The notes under the pieces were generated by a model. It was not told the origin of the DNA, ran no database searches, and worked only from the letters and a program-made list of their open reading frames with translations. The position numbers were made by a program, and so were the translations under genes. From Micromonospora ureilytica (GTDB taxonomy: Bacteria > Actinomycetota > Actinomycetes > Mycobacteriales > Micromonosporaceae), in the NCBI RefSeq assembly GCF_015751765.1, contig NZ_JADOTX010000001.1, forward strand, positions 4,030,001 to 4,094,000: a DNA stretch of 64,000 bases. Direction: 5' to 3'. Of the stretch, positions 16,563 through 26,077 are shown piece after piece; the first letter of the stretch is position 1, and every line of letters starts with the position of its first letter.

Positions 16563-17114
16563 TCAGGCATCTGGTGCCGTCAGCACGAAGGTCTCCAGCA
16601 ACTCCCCGCCGTACCAGTCGGTGCGCTGACCGACATGGGTCATGCCCAGCCTCCGGGCGACAGCCATCGACGGCTCGTTGCTCGGCGAGACGACCGCGTA
16701 GATCTCCCGGGTACCGGCGGCGAACTCCCGGGCTACCGCCGCGCGGGCCGCCTCGGTGGCGTAGCCGTGACCCCACGCATCCGGGTGCAGGTGCCAGCCC
16801 ACCTCGATGTCGTCGGTCCGGCGCGACTCGTCGCGCCCCGGCAGCGGCTTGAGCAACAGAGTGCCCACCACCTGACCCGTCTCGCGTACCTCGATCGCCC
16901 AGGTGCCGTACCGGCCGCCGTCGTCGGCGTGCCGCTCCTGCCAGATCCCCAGCCGCTCGACGGCCTGGGCCGGGTTGGTCATCGGCAGACCCGACGCCAC
17001 GCCCAGATATCGGCTGATCTCGGGACGCGAGTAGATGTTGTAGATCCGGGCCAGATCGGCCGGATCATCGGTCCAATCGCGCAGGATCAGGCGTTCGGTG
17101 GTGAGAACAGTCAT
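16563..17114 (-). CDS. RimJ/RimL-type GNAT acetyltransferase
   Basis: A 183-residue single-domain GNAT of the Acetyltransf_3 type that includes ribosomal-protein N-acetyltransferases. It opens with TERLILRDWTDDPADLARIY. The acetyl-CoA site lies in HPDAWGHGYATEAARAAV, followed by SNEPSMAVARRLGM, the usual last helix. The substrate is unknown. The ATG has no ribosome site but a TAAGAT box 8 nt upstream, so the mRNA is probably leaderless. It is divergent from the YihY-like gene. Confidence 0.88.
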   Translation of the reverse strand: MTVLTTERLILRDWTDDPADLARIYNIYSRPEISRYLGVASGLPMTNPAQAVERLGIWQERHADDGGRYGTWAIEVRETGQVVGTLLLKPLPGRDESRRTDDIEVGWHLHPDAWGHGYATEAARAAVAREFAAGTREIYAVVSPSNEPSMAVARRLGMTHVGQRTDWYGGELLETFVLTAPDA

Positions 17115-17122
17115 GACCGGCG

Positions 17123-17128
17123 ATCTTA
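17123..17128 (-). promoter_or_regulatory. -10 box, leaderless promoter of the GNAT gene
   Basis: TAAGAT on the minus strand lies 8 nt before the ATG at 17114, with no Shine-Dalgarno sequence between. Confidence 0.5.
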
Positions 17129-17165
17129 AGGAGTGACGGCCCCGACGGCAGGGAAGGAGGACCCG

Positions 17166-18029
17166 ATGGGCAACGGATGGCAGCGCGCGAAACGGATCAC
17201 CAGCGCCGCATTCCGTCCGGTGCGCGGACGGGACCTGTCGCTGCACGCCGCCGCGATCACCTTCTACGGGGCGATCGCCGTGGTGCCGGTCGCGCTGCTG
17301 GCGATCTGGCTCACCGCACTGGTGGCCGGGGCCGACCGGGTACGCCGGCTCACCTCGTACGCCGTCGAGGCCCTGCCCACCGCGATCGGCGCGCCCCGGG
17401 CGGTGGACGCGCTCGTCGACGCCGGGGTGGAGTTGACCCCGCTGCTGGCGCTGGCCTCCCTGCTGCCCGCCTCCCTGTACGGCGAGGGCCTGCGCCGGGC
17501 GTTCGTCTCGGTGGCCGCGCCCCGCACCGACGAGCACCTGGTCGGCTGGCGTGGGCGGCTCCTGCTGCTGCCACTGCTCGCGCCTGCCCCCGCGCTGCTG
17601 CTGTCGATCCTGCTGGCGCTCCCGCTCACCACCCGCCTCGTACGCCAGGGCGGTTGGCTCGGTGTGCTCGGCGTCGTGCTGTCGTTCCTCGCGGTCTGGC
17701 TGGTGCTCACGCCGGTGCTGGTGTGGGTGTTCCGGGTCGTCGGGCCGGCCTCACCGGACTGGCTCTCCACCCTCGGGGTCGGGTCGTTCACCGCGGCGAA
17801 CCTCTCCGGGTTCCTGCACGGCTTCGTGCTCTTCGCCTCGCTCCCGCTGGACCTGGGAGTGCCCTTCGGCGGCTTCGACGAGATCGGCGCCGGCGTGGCC
17901 GTACTCCTCTGGCTCTACCTGTTCCACGTGATCGTCCTGGCCGGCTACTCCGCCACCCTGGCCCTCTCCCGCTGGCGCACCACCCGCCCCGCCCCCACCC
18001 CCACCCCCGCCCCTGACCCGCCGGGTTGA
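17166..18029 (+). CDS. YihY/BrkB-family membrane protein
   Basis: A 287-residue integral membrane protein with about six hydrophobic helices. It has the family opening RGRDLSLHAAAITFYGAIAVVP and an internal region with GVGSFTAANLSGFLHGFVLF. Members are conserved but functionally obscure; some were once called ribonuclease BN in error. The ATG is preceded by GGAAGGAGG at 7 nt, one of the best ribosome sites here. The tail is rich in Pro and Thr. The stop codon TGA is the first part of the palindromic element that follows. Confidence 0.85.
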   Translation: MGNGWQRAKRITSAAFRPVRGRDLSLHAAAITFYGAIAVVPVALLAIWLTALVAGADRVRRLTSYAVEALPTAIGAPRAVDALVDAGVELTPLLALASLLPASLYGEGLRRAFVSVAAPRTDEHLVGWRGRLLLLPLLAPAPALLLSILLALPLTTRLVRQGGWLGVLGVVLSFLAVWLVLTPVLVWVFRVVGPASPDWLSTLGVGSFTAANLSGFLHGFVLFASLPLDLGVPFGGFDEIGAGVAVLLWLYLFHVIVLAGYSATLALSRWRTTRPAPTPTPAPDPPG

Positions 18030-18084
18030 TCATGGAGTTAGCGGGCACCTTCGTCGGCGTGTCGCGACGCTAACTCCATGATCA
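18027..18084. repeat. Palindromic element, GATCATG(R)AGTTA family, copy 1
   Basis: A 16-bp perfect stem: GATCATGGAGTTAGCG (18028-18043) with CGCTAACTCCATGATC (18068-18083), and a 24-nt loop ending in CGGCGTGTCGCGA. It lies between convergent genes and starts with the TGA stop of the YihY-like gene. It closely resembles the element at 26078-26132. A short run of GGGGT repeats follows up to 18124. Confidence 0.9.
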
Positions 18085-18124
18085 CCGGGCTGGGGTGGGG
18101 TGGGGTGGGCTGGGGTGGGGTGGG

Positions 18125-19321
18125 TTAGGGGGTGTTGAGGGCTTCGGTGGGGGTTAGGCGGGCGGCTCGGATGGACGGGTAGACGCCGGCTACCACGCCC
18201 ACCAGGAGTGCGCCGGTGATTCCGCCTAGCACCGCGGTCAGTGGGATCGTGGGCGGCCAGCCCTGGTAGGTGGCGTAGCCGACGGTCGCGAGCACCCCGA
18301 GGGCCGCCCCGGCGGCACCGCCGAGCACGCTGAGCAGCACCGACTCGGTGAGGAACTGCACCCGGATCTGGCCACGGTTCGCGCCGAGCGCCCGGCGCAG
18401 GCCGATCTCCCGACGGCGCTCCAGCACCGAGATGACCATCGTGTTGGCCACGCCGATCCCGCCGACCAGCAGGGCAACCGCCGCCAACCCGAGGAACAGC
18501 GCGGAGAAGCTGTTCTCCGTGGCCCGTTTGGCGGCGAGCGCGTCGGAGGGGCGGCTGACCTGGACGAGCCCGGGCAACTGCGGGTTGAGGGTGGCCGGCA
18601 GCACGGCTCGGACGTCCTCCAACGCGTCCTCCCTGGCCCGCAGGTAGACGACAGTGGGGTGACCGTCGAAGCCGAGCATGGCCTTGGCGGCGTCCCACCC
18701 GACCAGCACCGACCGGTCGAGATCCGGGGAGAGCGGCAACGGGTCCAGGATGCCGATCACTGTGAACCAGCGCTCGCCGATGAACACCTGGGGTGGTTGC
18801 CGGGGGTCCACAGTGGCGTAGCCGAGCCGGCTCGCCGCGACGTGGCCGAGGACGGCGGTCGGGAGCCGGGCCGTCCCGGCGTCGAGGGCCCGACCGCTGC
18901 GGATCCGGCCGTTGACAGTTCCCAACAGGTCCGGCCGGGACGCGAGCACGCTGAGCCCGGACGTGTCGTACCTGTCCAGCAGGTCGTTGCGGCGTACTGC
19001 GGTGTGGGTGTTCGCGACAGCGCTCGCCGTGTCGACAGGGCCGATCCGCGTCACCATGGCGGCGGCGTCCTCGGGCAGGAGGGCGGGCGGATCCTGATCC
19101 GGCACGGGCTCGGCCCGCAGCAGGTTGGTGCCGAGGGCGGAGAGCTGGTCCATCAGGTCGCGCTGGCTGGACGCGGGGATTCCCACCACGACGACCAACG
19201 TGGCGATGCCGATGGAGATGCCCAGGGCGGAGAGGACGGCCCGCATCCGACGCGTGGTCACCCCGAGCAGACCGAGCCGGAGTACGTCGGTCGGGGCGAG
19301 CCGGGACGGGCTCATACTCAT
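18125..19321 (-). CDS. MacB-like ABC transporter permease (FtsX/DUF214 type)
   Basis: A 398-residue permease with the MacB layout: one N-terminal helix ([19 protein letters not shown]), a large extracytoplasmic domain (about residues 50-270) and three C-terminal helices. The FtsX segment contains [22 protein letters not shown], the usual coupling region. With the adjacent ATPase it forms a mechanotransmission-type ABC exporter. The ATG overlaps the ATPase stop by 4 bp (ATGA), so they are coupled. Together with the upstream adaptor and lipoprotein it completes a four-gene operon. Likely cargo is a peptide, antibiotic or lipoprotein; unknown. Confidence 0.92.
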   Translation of the reverse strand: MSMSPSRLAPTDVLRLGLLGVTTRRMRAVLSALGISIGIATLVVVVGIPASSQRDLMDQLSALGTNLLRAEPVPDQDPPALLPEDAAAMVTRIGPVDTASAVANTHTAVRRNDLLDRYDTSGLSVLASRPDLLGTVNGRIRSGRALDAGTARLPTAVLGHVAASRLGYATVDPRQPPQVFIGERWFTVIGILDPLPLSPDLDRSVLVGWDAAKAMLGFDGHPTVVYLRAREDALEDVRAVLPATLNPQLPGLVQVSRPSDALAAKRATENSFSALFLGLAAVALLVGGIGVANTMVISVLERRREIGLRRALGANRGQIRVQFLTESVLLSVLGGAAGAALGVLATVGYATYQGWPPTIPLTAVLGGITGALLVGVVAGVYPSIRAARLTPTEALNTP

Positions 19322-20010
19322 GCCCCGCTCCCCGTTACGGTGTCGGCGACGATCCGGCCGTCGCGGATCTCCACCTGTCGAGGCGTACGGGCGGCGAGAT
19401 CGCGGTCGTGGGTGATCACGGCGATGGTGGTGCCCTCCGCGTTGAGGTTCGTGAGCAGGGCCAGCACCGCCTCCCCGTTGACAGTGTCGAGGGCTCCGGT
19501 CGGCTCGTCGGCCAGCACCAGCGCGGGCTCGTTGACGAGGGCCCGAGCTATCGCCACCCGCTGCCGCTCCCCGCCGGAGAGCTGCTGTGGCAGGTGGTCG
19601 ACCCGGTGCGCCAGGCCGACCCGGGCCAGCGCCTCGATCGCGGTGCGGCGGCGGCGACGGCGGGGCACCCCGGCGTAGAGCAGGCCGGTGGCGACGTTCT
19701 CGGCGGCGTCCAACCCGTCGGTGAGATGGAACTGCTGGAAGACGAAACCGAGCCAGCGACCCCGCAGCGCGGAGAGCCGACGGTCGGAGAGGGCGGTGAC
19801 CTCCTGCCCGGCGACGCGTACGCGGCCGCTGGTCGGCAGGTCGAGGGTGCCCATGATGTTCAGCAGCGTGGACTTGCCGGACCCGGATGGTCCGACGATG
19901 GCGAGCATCTCGCCAGCGCGCACGGTCAGTGAGACGTCGTCCAGCGCGGTCACCCCGCCGGGGTACGTCCTACTGACCCCCTCGACGTTCAGCACCGGCT
20001 CGGCGATCAC
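19318..20010 (-). CDS. MacB/LolD-type ABC transporter ATP-binding protein
   Basis: A 230-residue ABC ATPase. All motifs are intact: Walker [10 protein letters not shown] (about residues 40-48), Q-loop FVFQQFHL, signature [15 protein letters not shown], Walker [13 protein letters not shown] and switch ITHDRD. It powers the FtsX-type permease with which it overlaps. The insert [10 protein letters not shown] is an unusually basic stretch. The start is GTG at 20010, overlapping the stop region of the adaptor gene by 4 bp. Confidence 0.95.
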   Translation of the reverse strand: MIAEPVLNVEGVSRTYPGGVTALDDVSLTVRAGEMLAIVGPSGSGKSTLLNIMGTLDLPTSGRVRVAGQEVTALSDRRLSALRGRWLGFVFQQFHLTDGLDAAENVATGLLYAGVPRRRRRRTAIEALARVGLAHRVDHLPQQLSGGERQRVAIARALVNEPALVLADEPTGALDTVNGEAVLALLTNLNAEGTTIAVITHDRDLAARTPRQVEIRDGRIVADTVTGSGA

Positions 20011-21140
20011 GATGCCGTCACCACGTCGAGGCCCTCGGTGACGCCTGGGCCGCTGATCTCGACCAGACCCCTGGCGAACATCCCGGTCTCCACGGCCACC
20101 AACCCACCGTCGGGCAGTTGCAGCGCATGCCCGCCCTCGCGGAGCGCCACCAGCGCGCCGACCGGCACCGCCAGCACGTTCCTGTGAACGGCGGTGGTGA
20201 ACCGGACCTGGACCGCAGCCGCGTCCAGCTTGGCCACGTCCGCCGCCCGGGTCGGGGCGACGAGGACGTCCACCGTCGGGGGGCTGCCCTGCCCGGTTCC
20301 GCCGTCCGGGCCACCGCCACGCACCGTCTGGGAGATCGAGGCGACCCTGGCCGGGATCTCGGAGCTGTCGGGCAGGGCGACGACCACGGCGGCGCCGACC
20401 GTGATGGTGCCGACCTCGGTGGCCCCGACCGGCACGGTGACCAGCTTGACCTTCTCGGTGACGGCCAGCAGCTCACCGGCGACCGGGTCACCGGGCAGCG
20501 CCTTCACCGCGCTGACCCGGGCCGGCCCGCTCAGCACCGCGACCTGCCCGACCCCGATCGTGCCGGTGGGATCCAGGCCGACGGCCTTCTGCCACTTCTT
20601 GATCGCGGCGACGAGGCTTCCGGTGAGCACTGCCTGACCCGTGCCGATCTTCGTGCCGTCGGTGCCTCGGGACGGCTGCGAGCCGGTGTGGTAGCCCAGC
20701 GCCTTCAGGTTGTCCCACACGATCCGTACGTCGCTGCCCACCAGTCCGGGTTTGTCGAGCGTACGAAAGAGCGGGGTCCCGCCGAACAGCACCGGCACGG
20801 GTCGGTCGTTGACCCGGTAGAGCGGCTTGCCCCGGGCCACCGTGTCGCCCACCTTCGGCAGCCGGGTGACGACACCCTCGCCGGCGCCCTTCACCACCCG
20901 TTCCGGGCCGAAGCCGAGCGTGCCGTTGAGCGAGCGGGTGTCCGACAGGTCGGCCCGGGTCACAGTCGTCGTGGCCACCGATGGTGGGGTGCTCGCAACG
21001 TCACCGTCGGCGTGACGTCGCAGCGCCAGCACCCCGACGCCGGCACCCACGGCGATCACCAGGGTCACCGTCGCCACCACGATCGCGGTACGCCGGGTCG
21101 TCCGCCGACCACGATCGTCGGTCGGACTACTTCTTGGCAC
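20007..21140 (-). CDS. Membrane-anchored efflux adaptor with peptidoglycan-binding-like domain
   Basis: A 377-residue periplasmic-adaptor (HlyD/MacA-like) protein with one N-terminal membrane helix ([21 protein letters not shown]) after a basic start. The first lipoyl-like half ([24 protein letters not shown]) is followed by a PG_binding_1-like helical insert ([10 protein letters not shown] ... [17 protein letters not shown]). Then come beta domains with [17 protein letters not shown]. In actinobacteria such adaptors accompany MacB-type transporters. The GTG start at 21140 overlaps the lipoprotein gene end by 14 bp and has GGAGA 6 nt upstream. An ATG 18 codons earlier would fall deep in the lipoprotein gene. 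Confidence 0.85.
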   Translation of the reverse strand: MPRSSPTDDRGRRTTRRTAIVVATVTLVIAVGAGVGVLALRRHADGDVASTPPSVATTTVTRADLSDTRSLNGTLGFGPERVVKGAGEGVVTRLPKVGDTVARGKPLYRVNDRPVPVLFGGTPLFRTLDKPGLVGSDVRIVWDNLKALGYHTGSQPSRGTDGTKIGTGQAVLTGSLVAAIKKWQKAVGLDPTGTIGVGQVAVLSGPARVSAVKALPGDPVAGELLAVTEKVKLVTVPVGATEVGTITVGAAVVVALPDSSEIPARVASISQTVRGGGPDGGTGQGSPPTVDVLVAPTRAADVAKLDAAAVQVRFTTAVHRNVLAVPVGALVALREGGHALQLPDGGLVAVETGMFARGLVEISGPGVTEGLDVVTAS

Positions 21141-21741
21141 CGAAGATCTCCATCGTGCATTCCCTCTCGGCCTTGTCCAGCGCGGGACCCTCAAGGCCGC
21201 CGGCCGGGTCGGCGACCCCGTCGTCGTAGGTCCAGCCGGAGCCGTCCGGCAGTGAGTGGATCTTCATTCCGCGTCCACGCAGACACTGGACGTAGTCGTT
21301 CCACTGGCTCACGTAGTTCGGGTTCTTCTCCGGGTCCAGCTCCGGCGGCTGGAGCGGCAGCTTGTTCGCGCACGCCACGTAGGCCGCCTTCGGCTCCCCG
21401 CTCTGGTCGAGGGACAGGCCCGTACCGTCCCCCACCGGGCCGGGTTGTGACCGGCCGTCGTTCAGCTTCACGCCGTTGTCATGCAGGCAGATGTTGTACG
21501 TCCCCCAGAGCCGCTCCTCCTCCTCGTCGGTCATGTCCAGGCGTAGCTGCGGCCGACCGTTGGCGGCGCCCCCGGCGGGGGTGGCGCTCGCCAGGGCGGA
21601 CGGGGTGGTGAGCGACGCGACGTCACCGCCGGCGGTGCCCTTGTCGGCGCTGGACGTACCGCCGCCGCAGCCGCTGAGGGCGACAGCGAGGACTGTGAAC
21701 GCGGCGAGCCCGGCCGCGACCCGATGGATTGAGTTGGTCAT
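21127..21741 (-). CDS. Lipoprotein of the MacAB-like operon
   Basis: A 204-residue predicted lipoprotein. The signal peptide ends with the lipobox LSGC, then a Gly/Ser/Thr-rich linker. The mature part has pairs of Cys (NICLHDNGV, YVACANKL, YVQCLRGRGM, ERECTMEIF) spaced as in actinobacterial proteins with CLR-type repeats. No enzymatic motif was seen. It is the first gene of the operon with the adaptor, ATPase and permease, so it is likely part of the exporter or its sensor. I chose the ATG at 21741; a GTG five codons earlier is possible and no good ribosome site decides. Confidence 0.75.
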   Translation of the reverse strand: MTNSIHRVAAGLAAFTVLAVALSGCGGGTSSADKGTAGGDVASLTTPSALASATPAGGAANGRPQLRLDMTDEEEERLWGTYNICLHDNGVKLNDGRSQPGPVGDGTGLSLDQSGEPKAAYVACANKLPLQPPELDPEKNPNYVSQWNDYVQCLRGRGMKIHSLPDGSGWTYDDGVADPAGGLEGPALDKAERECTMEIFGAKK

Positions 21742-21841
21742 GGTGTGGAGCTTCACGCCCAGGTGTCAGAGACCTGTAAGGAACCGGTCGTCATCCGGTA
21801 GCCCCAGCTCAGCGGCACTGCCGGACCCGGTCGGGGCCACG

Positions 21842-21847
21842 TACAGT
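21842..21847 (+). promoter_or_regulatory. -10 box, leaderless promoter of the response regulator
   Basis: TACAGT lies 7 nt before the GTG start at 21855. There is no ribosome site, so the two-component operon is probably transcribed as a leaderless mRNA. Confidence 0.55.
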
Positions 21848-21854
21848 CGCTGCC

Positions 21855-22550
21855 GTGTGTGCGTACGTGCTGGTAGCCGAGGACGACCAGAAGCAGGCCG
21901 AGTTGGCGCGCCGGTATCTGGAACGCGAGGGGCACGAGGTGGTCGTGGTGGCCGACGGGCGGGCCGCCCTGGAGCAGATCCGTCAGCGGCCCCCGGCGCT
22001 ACTGGTCCTCGACGTGATGATGCCGAAGGTCGACGGCCTGGACGTCTGTCGCATCCTGCGCCGGGAGTCCGACCTGCCGGTGCTCATGCTGACCGCCCGG
22101 TCGACCGAGGACGACCTGCTGCTCGGCCTCGACCTGGGCGCCGACGACTACATGACGAAGCCGTACAGCCCGCGTGAGCTGGTCGCCCGGGCCCGCAGCC
22201 TCTTACGCCGGGGCCAGCGGACGCAGGCGGACCCGGTGCTGCGGGTCGGCGCCGTGCACGTCGACCCGGTACGCCACGAAGTACGCAGCGACGGACGACT
22301 CGTCGACTGCACCCCTGGCGAGTTCCAGCTGCTCCAGGCGATGGCCGCCCAGCCCGCCCGGGCGTTCACCCGGGACCAACTCCTGGGCTACCTGCACGGG
22401 TTCGACAGGTACATCACCAACCGGACCGTCGACGTGCACATCATGAACCTCCGCCGGAAGATCGAGCCGAACCCGCGCAAGCCGGCCCGGCTGGTGACCG
22501 TGTACGGGATCGGATACAAGTTGGTCGAAGAGTCACCCCGTGTCACGTGA
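21855..22550 (+). CDS. OmpR/PhoB-family response regulator
   Basis: A 231-residue regulator. The receiver domain (1-120) has the acidic pair EDD at 9-11, phospho-acceptor Asp53 in VLDVMMPKVDG, and the conserved Lys in MTKPYSP. The winged-helix effector (130-225) ends with RTVDVHIMNLRRKIEPNP and VTVYGIGYKL. It pairs with the histidine kinase that overlaps its 3' end by 11 bp. Divergent from the MacAB-like operon, it is the natural candidate to control it. Start GTG, predicted leaderless. Confidence 0.95.
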   Translation: MCAYVLVAEDDQKQAELARRYLEREGHEVVVVADGRAALEQIRQRPPALLVLDVMMPKVDGLDVCRILRRESDLPVLMLTARSTEDDLLLGLDLGADDYMTKPYSPRELVARARSLLRRGQRTQADPVLRVGAVHVDPVRHEVRSDGRLVDCTPGEFQLLQAMAAQPARAFTRDQLLGYLHGFDRYITNRTVDVHIMNLRRKIEPNPRKPARLVTVYGIGYKLVEESPRVT

Positions 22551-24423
22551 GGTTCCGCTGCGCCGCAGCCTGCTGCTCCGGCTGCTGGCGCTTGCCGTCC
22601 TCATCGCCGTCGGCTCGATCGCGGCGACCGCGTGGCTGGCCGTCCGCACCACCACCGGAGCGATCCGGCAGGAGCAGGGCCAGGCGCTCGCCGACGACGC
22701 GCGCATCTACGACACAGTGCTCGCGTACGCGGCGACCCACCCGAACTGGGACGGGGTCGACGCCGCCGTTCGGCCGCTCGCGCGGGACGTCGGCCGGCGG
22801 ATCGCCCTGACCACCGACACCGGTGCGCCGATCGCGGACTCGGCACCCGGCGCGGGCCCGTTGCCGACGACGTCGTCCGCGACCGTCGACGCGCTCGCCG
22901 TCGACACCGCCCTGATGCCCGGAACCACCCCGCCGAACAGCGGTGACAGCGGCACCAGCCGCATCGACCCGCGCACCACCGGGCCGTACCTGCTCCCGCC
23001 CGAGGAGCGCGCCGCACTGCGCGACAAGGCTGCCAAGGCCGTCCAGTGTCTGCGGCTGCGGGCGCAGATCGACGCCACAGTCGTGGACGGGCCCACCGGC
23101 CGCCCACGGATCGAGACCCCCGGCACCGACCTCGCCGACAGTGCCGCCTGCGGCCAGTTGAGAGAGGATCTCGCGACCCGTACGGCCACCGAGGGCAAGG
23201 CACTCGCCCAGCTCAACGCCCTGGTGAACACCTGCCTGGCGCGGCGGCGCCTGCCCGCCGTGCAGGTCGACCTGAACTGGACCTGGACGAGGCAGCCGGC
23301 GGCCAGCGCACCCGACTCCCGCAGCGCGGCCGGCGTCGACCAGGAGCACAACCGTGCGATCAGCGCCTGCGTCGGCACCAGTCGACGCGAACAACTCCTC
23401 CCGTACGTGGCCCCGGCCGCGACACTCTTCGTCACCGACCCGGGCGGTCGTCCCTCGACCACCTTCGACCTCTCCCCCGCCAACCAGACCCGCATCGTCG
23501 CGGTCGCCGGTCTCGTCCTGCTCGTGACGATCGGCTTCACAGTCCTCGCCGGCATCCGGCTGACCCGCCCGCTGCACGCCCTGACCGGGGCGGCCCAGCG
23601 GATGCGCGACGGCGACGGCTCCGCCCGGGTCCGGGTGACCGGCCGCGACGAGATCGCCCGGCTGGCCGAGGTCTTCAACGACATGGCCGAACGGCGGGAA
23701 CGGCTGGAGCAGCTGCGCCGGGCCATGGTCAGCGACATCGCCCACGAGATGCGTACGCCGGTGAGCAACATCCGGGGCTGGCTCGAGGCGGTCGAGGACG
23801 GCGTCGCGGCCCCCGACCGCCGGCTGCTCTCCTCACTGCTGGAGGAGGCGACAGTGCTCCAGCATGTGATCACCGACCTGCAGGACCTGGCCGAGGCCGA
23901 CGCGGGCGCGCTGCGGCTGCACCGCGAACAGGTCTACCTCACCGACCTGCTCAGCCAGGTCGCGGAGGCGCACCGGGCCCAGGCCGACCGGGTCGGCGTC
24001 ACCATCGCGGTACGCACGGAGGCCGACCCGCAGGTGGACGCCGACCCGGTGCGGCTCCGCCAGGCCGTCGGCAACCTGGTCGCCAACGCGGTACGGCACA
24101 CCCCGTCGGGCGGGCGCGTGACGATCAGCGCCGGCCCGACCGACGCCGGGGTCGTCGTCTCCGTGGCCGACACCGGCAGCGGTATCAGCGCCGAGGACCT
24201 GCCCCGGGTCTTCGACCGCTTCTGGCGGGCCGAGAAGTCCCGGAGTCGACAGACCGGCGGCAGCGGCCTGGGCCTCGCCATCGTGCGCAAGCTCACCGAG
24301 GCCCACGGCGGCACGGTCAGCGCCACCAGCACCCCCGCCCAAGGCTCCACCTTCACCCTCCACCTACCAGTGATCACCGAGGACGTGCGCGGAACTGGTG
24401 ACCGGTCCGGCGAGGCGGACTAG
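22540..24423 (+). CDS. Sensor histidine kinase (HAMP, HisKA, HATPase)
   Basis: A 627-residue membrane kinase. Helix 1 lies at about residues 10-30. A large extracytoplasmic sensor domain of about 290 residues follows, with paired Cys (QCLRLR, AACGQL, TCLARR, SACVGT). Helix 2 (VAGLVLLVTIGFTVLAGI) leads into HAMP and the phospho-acceptor His near residue 402 in SDIAHEMRTPVSN. The HATPase domain has NLVANAVRHTP, DTGSGISAEDLPRVFDRFW and GGSGLGLAIV. The sensor is unusually long and may detect an extracellular compound exported by the adjacent transporter. The TAG stop is part of the next gene's -10 box. Confidence 0.95.
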   Translation: MSREVPLRRSLLLRLLALAVLIAVGSIAATAWLAVRTTTGAIRQEQGQALADDARIYDTVLAYAATHPNWDGVDAAVRPLARDVGRRIALTTDTGAPIADSAPGAGPLPTTSSATVDALAVDTALMPGTTPPNSGDSGTSRIDPRTTGPYLLPPEERAALRDKAAKAVQCLRLRAQIDATVVDGPTGRPRIETPGTDLADSAACGQLREDLATRTATEGKALAQLNALVNTCLARRRLPAVQVDLNWTWTRQPAASAPDSRSAAGVDQEHNRAISACVGTSRREQLLPYVAPAATLFVTDPGGRPSTTFDLSPANQTRIVAVAGLVLLVTIGFTVLAGIRLTRPLHALTGAAQRMRDGDGSARVRVTGRDEIARLAEVFNDMAERRERLEQLRRAMVSDIAHEMRTPVSNIRGWLEAVEDGVAAPDRRLLSSLLEEATVLQHVITDLQDLAEADAGALRLHREQVYLTDLLSQVAEAHRAQADRVGVTIAVRTEADPQVDADPVRLRQAVGNLVANAVRHTPSGGRVTISAGPTDAGVVVSVADTGSGISAEDLPRVFDRFWRAEKSRSRQTGGSGLGLAIVRKLTEAHGGTVSATSTPAQGSTFTLHLPVITEDVRGTGDRSGEAD

Positions 24424-24426
24424 GCT
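24421..24426 (+). promoter_or_regulatory. -10 box TAGGCT overlapping the kinase stop codon
   Basis: TAGGCT is 8 nt before the ATG at 24435. Its first three bases are the TAG stop codon of the histidine kinase gene. Predicted leaderless promoter for the flavoprotein. Confidence 0.5.
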
Positions 24427-24434
24427 GCCGCGGC

Positions 24435-26030
24435 ATGAGCAGTGAGATTCCGGCCCGCGTCGACGTCGTGATCGTCGGTGCGGGGCACAACGGTCTGGTC
24501 TCCGCGGTCCTGCTGGCCCGTGCCGGCCTGGACGTCCTCGTGTTGGAGGCCGCCGACGTGATCGGCGGCGCGACCCGTACCGAGAACCCGTTCCCGAAGG
24601 TGCCGGGGCTGCGCCACTCCACCGGCTCGTACCTGCTCGGGCTGATGCCCCCGGAGCTGCTCGCCACCCTCGACGTACGGATCCCGGTGCTGCGCCGCGA
24701 CCCGCACTACTTCCTCCCCACCCCGGGCGGCCTCGGCTCGCCGTACCTCCTCTTCGGCAGTGACACCGCCGCCACCCGGGCGCAGCTCGCCGAGTTCTTC
24801 TCCCCCGCCGACGTGGCCGCCGACGACGCCATGCAGGCCGAGCTGGCCGCGCTGCGGGAAGACCTCGCCCCGGCCTGGCTGGCGGAGCCGCTGAGCGTCC
24901 AGGAGACCGCCGAGCGGCACATCCGCCCGGCGCTGCGTCAGGTCTTCGTCGACCTCGTGCAGGGCTCCGTCGCCGACTACCTGGCCCGGTTCGAGTTCCG
25001 CTCCGAGCTGCTGGTCAGCATGTACGCGGTCACCGACGGCCTGTCCGGGCTCAACGCCGGCCCGGACGACCCCGGCACCGGCCACAACTTCCTCGTCCAC
25101 AACATGTGCAGACTCCCCGGCTCCGGCGGCACCTGGATGATCGCCGAGGGTGGGATGGGCACGGTCTCCCGGACGTTCGCCGAGGCCGCGCGCGCCGCCG
25201 GAGCGACCATCCGGACCGGTACGCCGGTGCGAGCGGTGACAGTGGACGGCGGCGCGGCGAGCGGAGTGGTGCTGGCCGACGGTCGAGAGGTCGCCACCCG
25301 GGTGGTGCTCGGCGCGTGTGACCCGTACCGGCTGATGGACCTGTTGCCCGACGGCGCGCTCCCGGCGCGGCTCGGCGAACGGATGGCGGCGGTCCGCCGG
25401 CCCGGCACCACCCTCAAGCTGAACCTGGCGCTCACCGGGCTGCCGCGGTTCGCCTGCCTGCCGGACGGTACGCCGAGCCCGTTCGGCTCGACCATCCACC
25501 TGCTGCCCGGGTCGGCGTCGCTGGTCGGCGGGGCGGCGGCGTCGCCGATGACCGCGCTGCGGGCGATGTGGGCGGACGTGCAGGCCGGGCTACTGCCGGC
25601 GGAGCCCACCATCGAGTGGTACCTGCACACCACAGTCGATCCGTCGCTCTCCGACGCGGCCGGGCACCACTCGTCGGCGCTCTTCGTCCAGTCCGTCCCC
25701 TACGAGCTGGCCGGCACGACCTGGGACGCGGAGCTGCCCGGCTACGTCGATCGGCTCATCGGGATCGTCGAGCGGTACGCCCCCGGCACCGCCGACCTGA
25801 TCGCCGACGCGGTGCCGCTGCCGCCGCCCGGCATCGAGGAGCACTTCGGCATCACCGGGGGGCACATCCACCACGTCGACAACACCGTCTCGTTCACCGA
25901 CCGGATGCCCTACGCCACAGGCATCGACGGCGTGTACGCCGGCAGCGCCGGCTGCCACCCGGCCGGCAGCGTCATCGGCGCGGCCGGCCACAACGCCGCC
26001 CGCCGAATCCTCACCGACCTGGGCGCCTAA
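24435..26030 (+). CDS. Phytoene-desaturase-like FAD oxidoreductase
   Basis: A 531-residue flavoprotein of the carotenoid-desaturase/amine-oxidase group (PYROXD2-like). The N-terminal Rossmann motif is VDVVIVGAGHNGLVSAVLLARAG, ending at LEAADVIGGATRTE. The C-terminal FAD contact is IDGVYAGSAGCHPAGSVIGAAGHNAAR. Length is close to typical members. No carotenoid genes are adjacent, so the substrate is open. It lies between the two-component system and a convergent MBL/Rieske gene. The start is ATG without a ribosome site, 8 nt after TAGGCT. Confidence 0.85.
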   Translation: MSSEIPARVDVVIVGAGHNGLVSAVLLARAGLDVLVLEAADVIGGATRTENPFPKVPGLRHSTGSYLLGLMPPELLATLDVRIPVLRRDPHYFLPTPGGLGSPYLLFGSDTAATRAQLAEFFSPADVAADDAMQAELAALREDLAPAWLAEPLSVQETAERHIRPALRQVFVDLVQGSVADYLARFEFRSELLVSMYAVTDGLSGLNAGPDDPGTGHNFLVHNMCRLPGSGGTWMIAEGGMGTVSRTFAEAARAAGATIRTGTPVRAVTVDGGAASGVVLADGREVATRVVLGACDPYRLMDLLPDGALPARLGERMAAVRRPGTTLKLNLALTGLPRFACLPDGTPSPFGSTIHLLPGSASLVGGAAASPMTALRAMWADVQAGLLPAEPTIEWYLHTTVDPSLSDAAGHHSSALFVQSVPYELAGTTWDAELPGYVDRLIGIVERYAPGTADLIADAVPLPPPGIEEHFGITGGHIHHVDNTVSFTDRMPYATGIDGVYAGSAGCHPAGSVIGAAGHNAARRILTDLGA

Positions 26031-26077
26031 CCCCTGGCCCCTGACCCCTGGCCCCGGCCCCCCGGCCTAGCGCCGTC

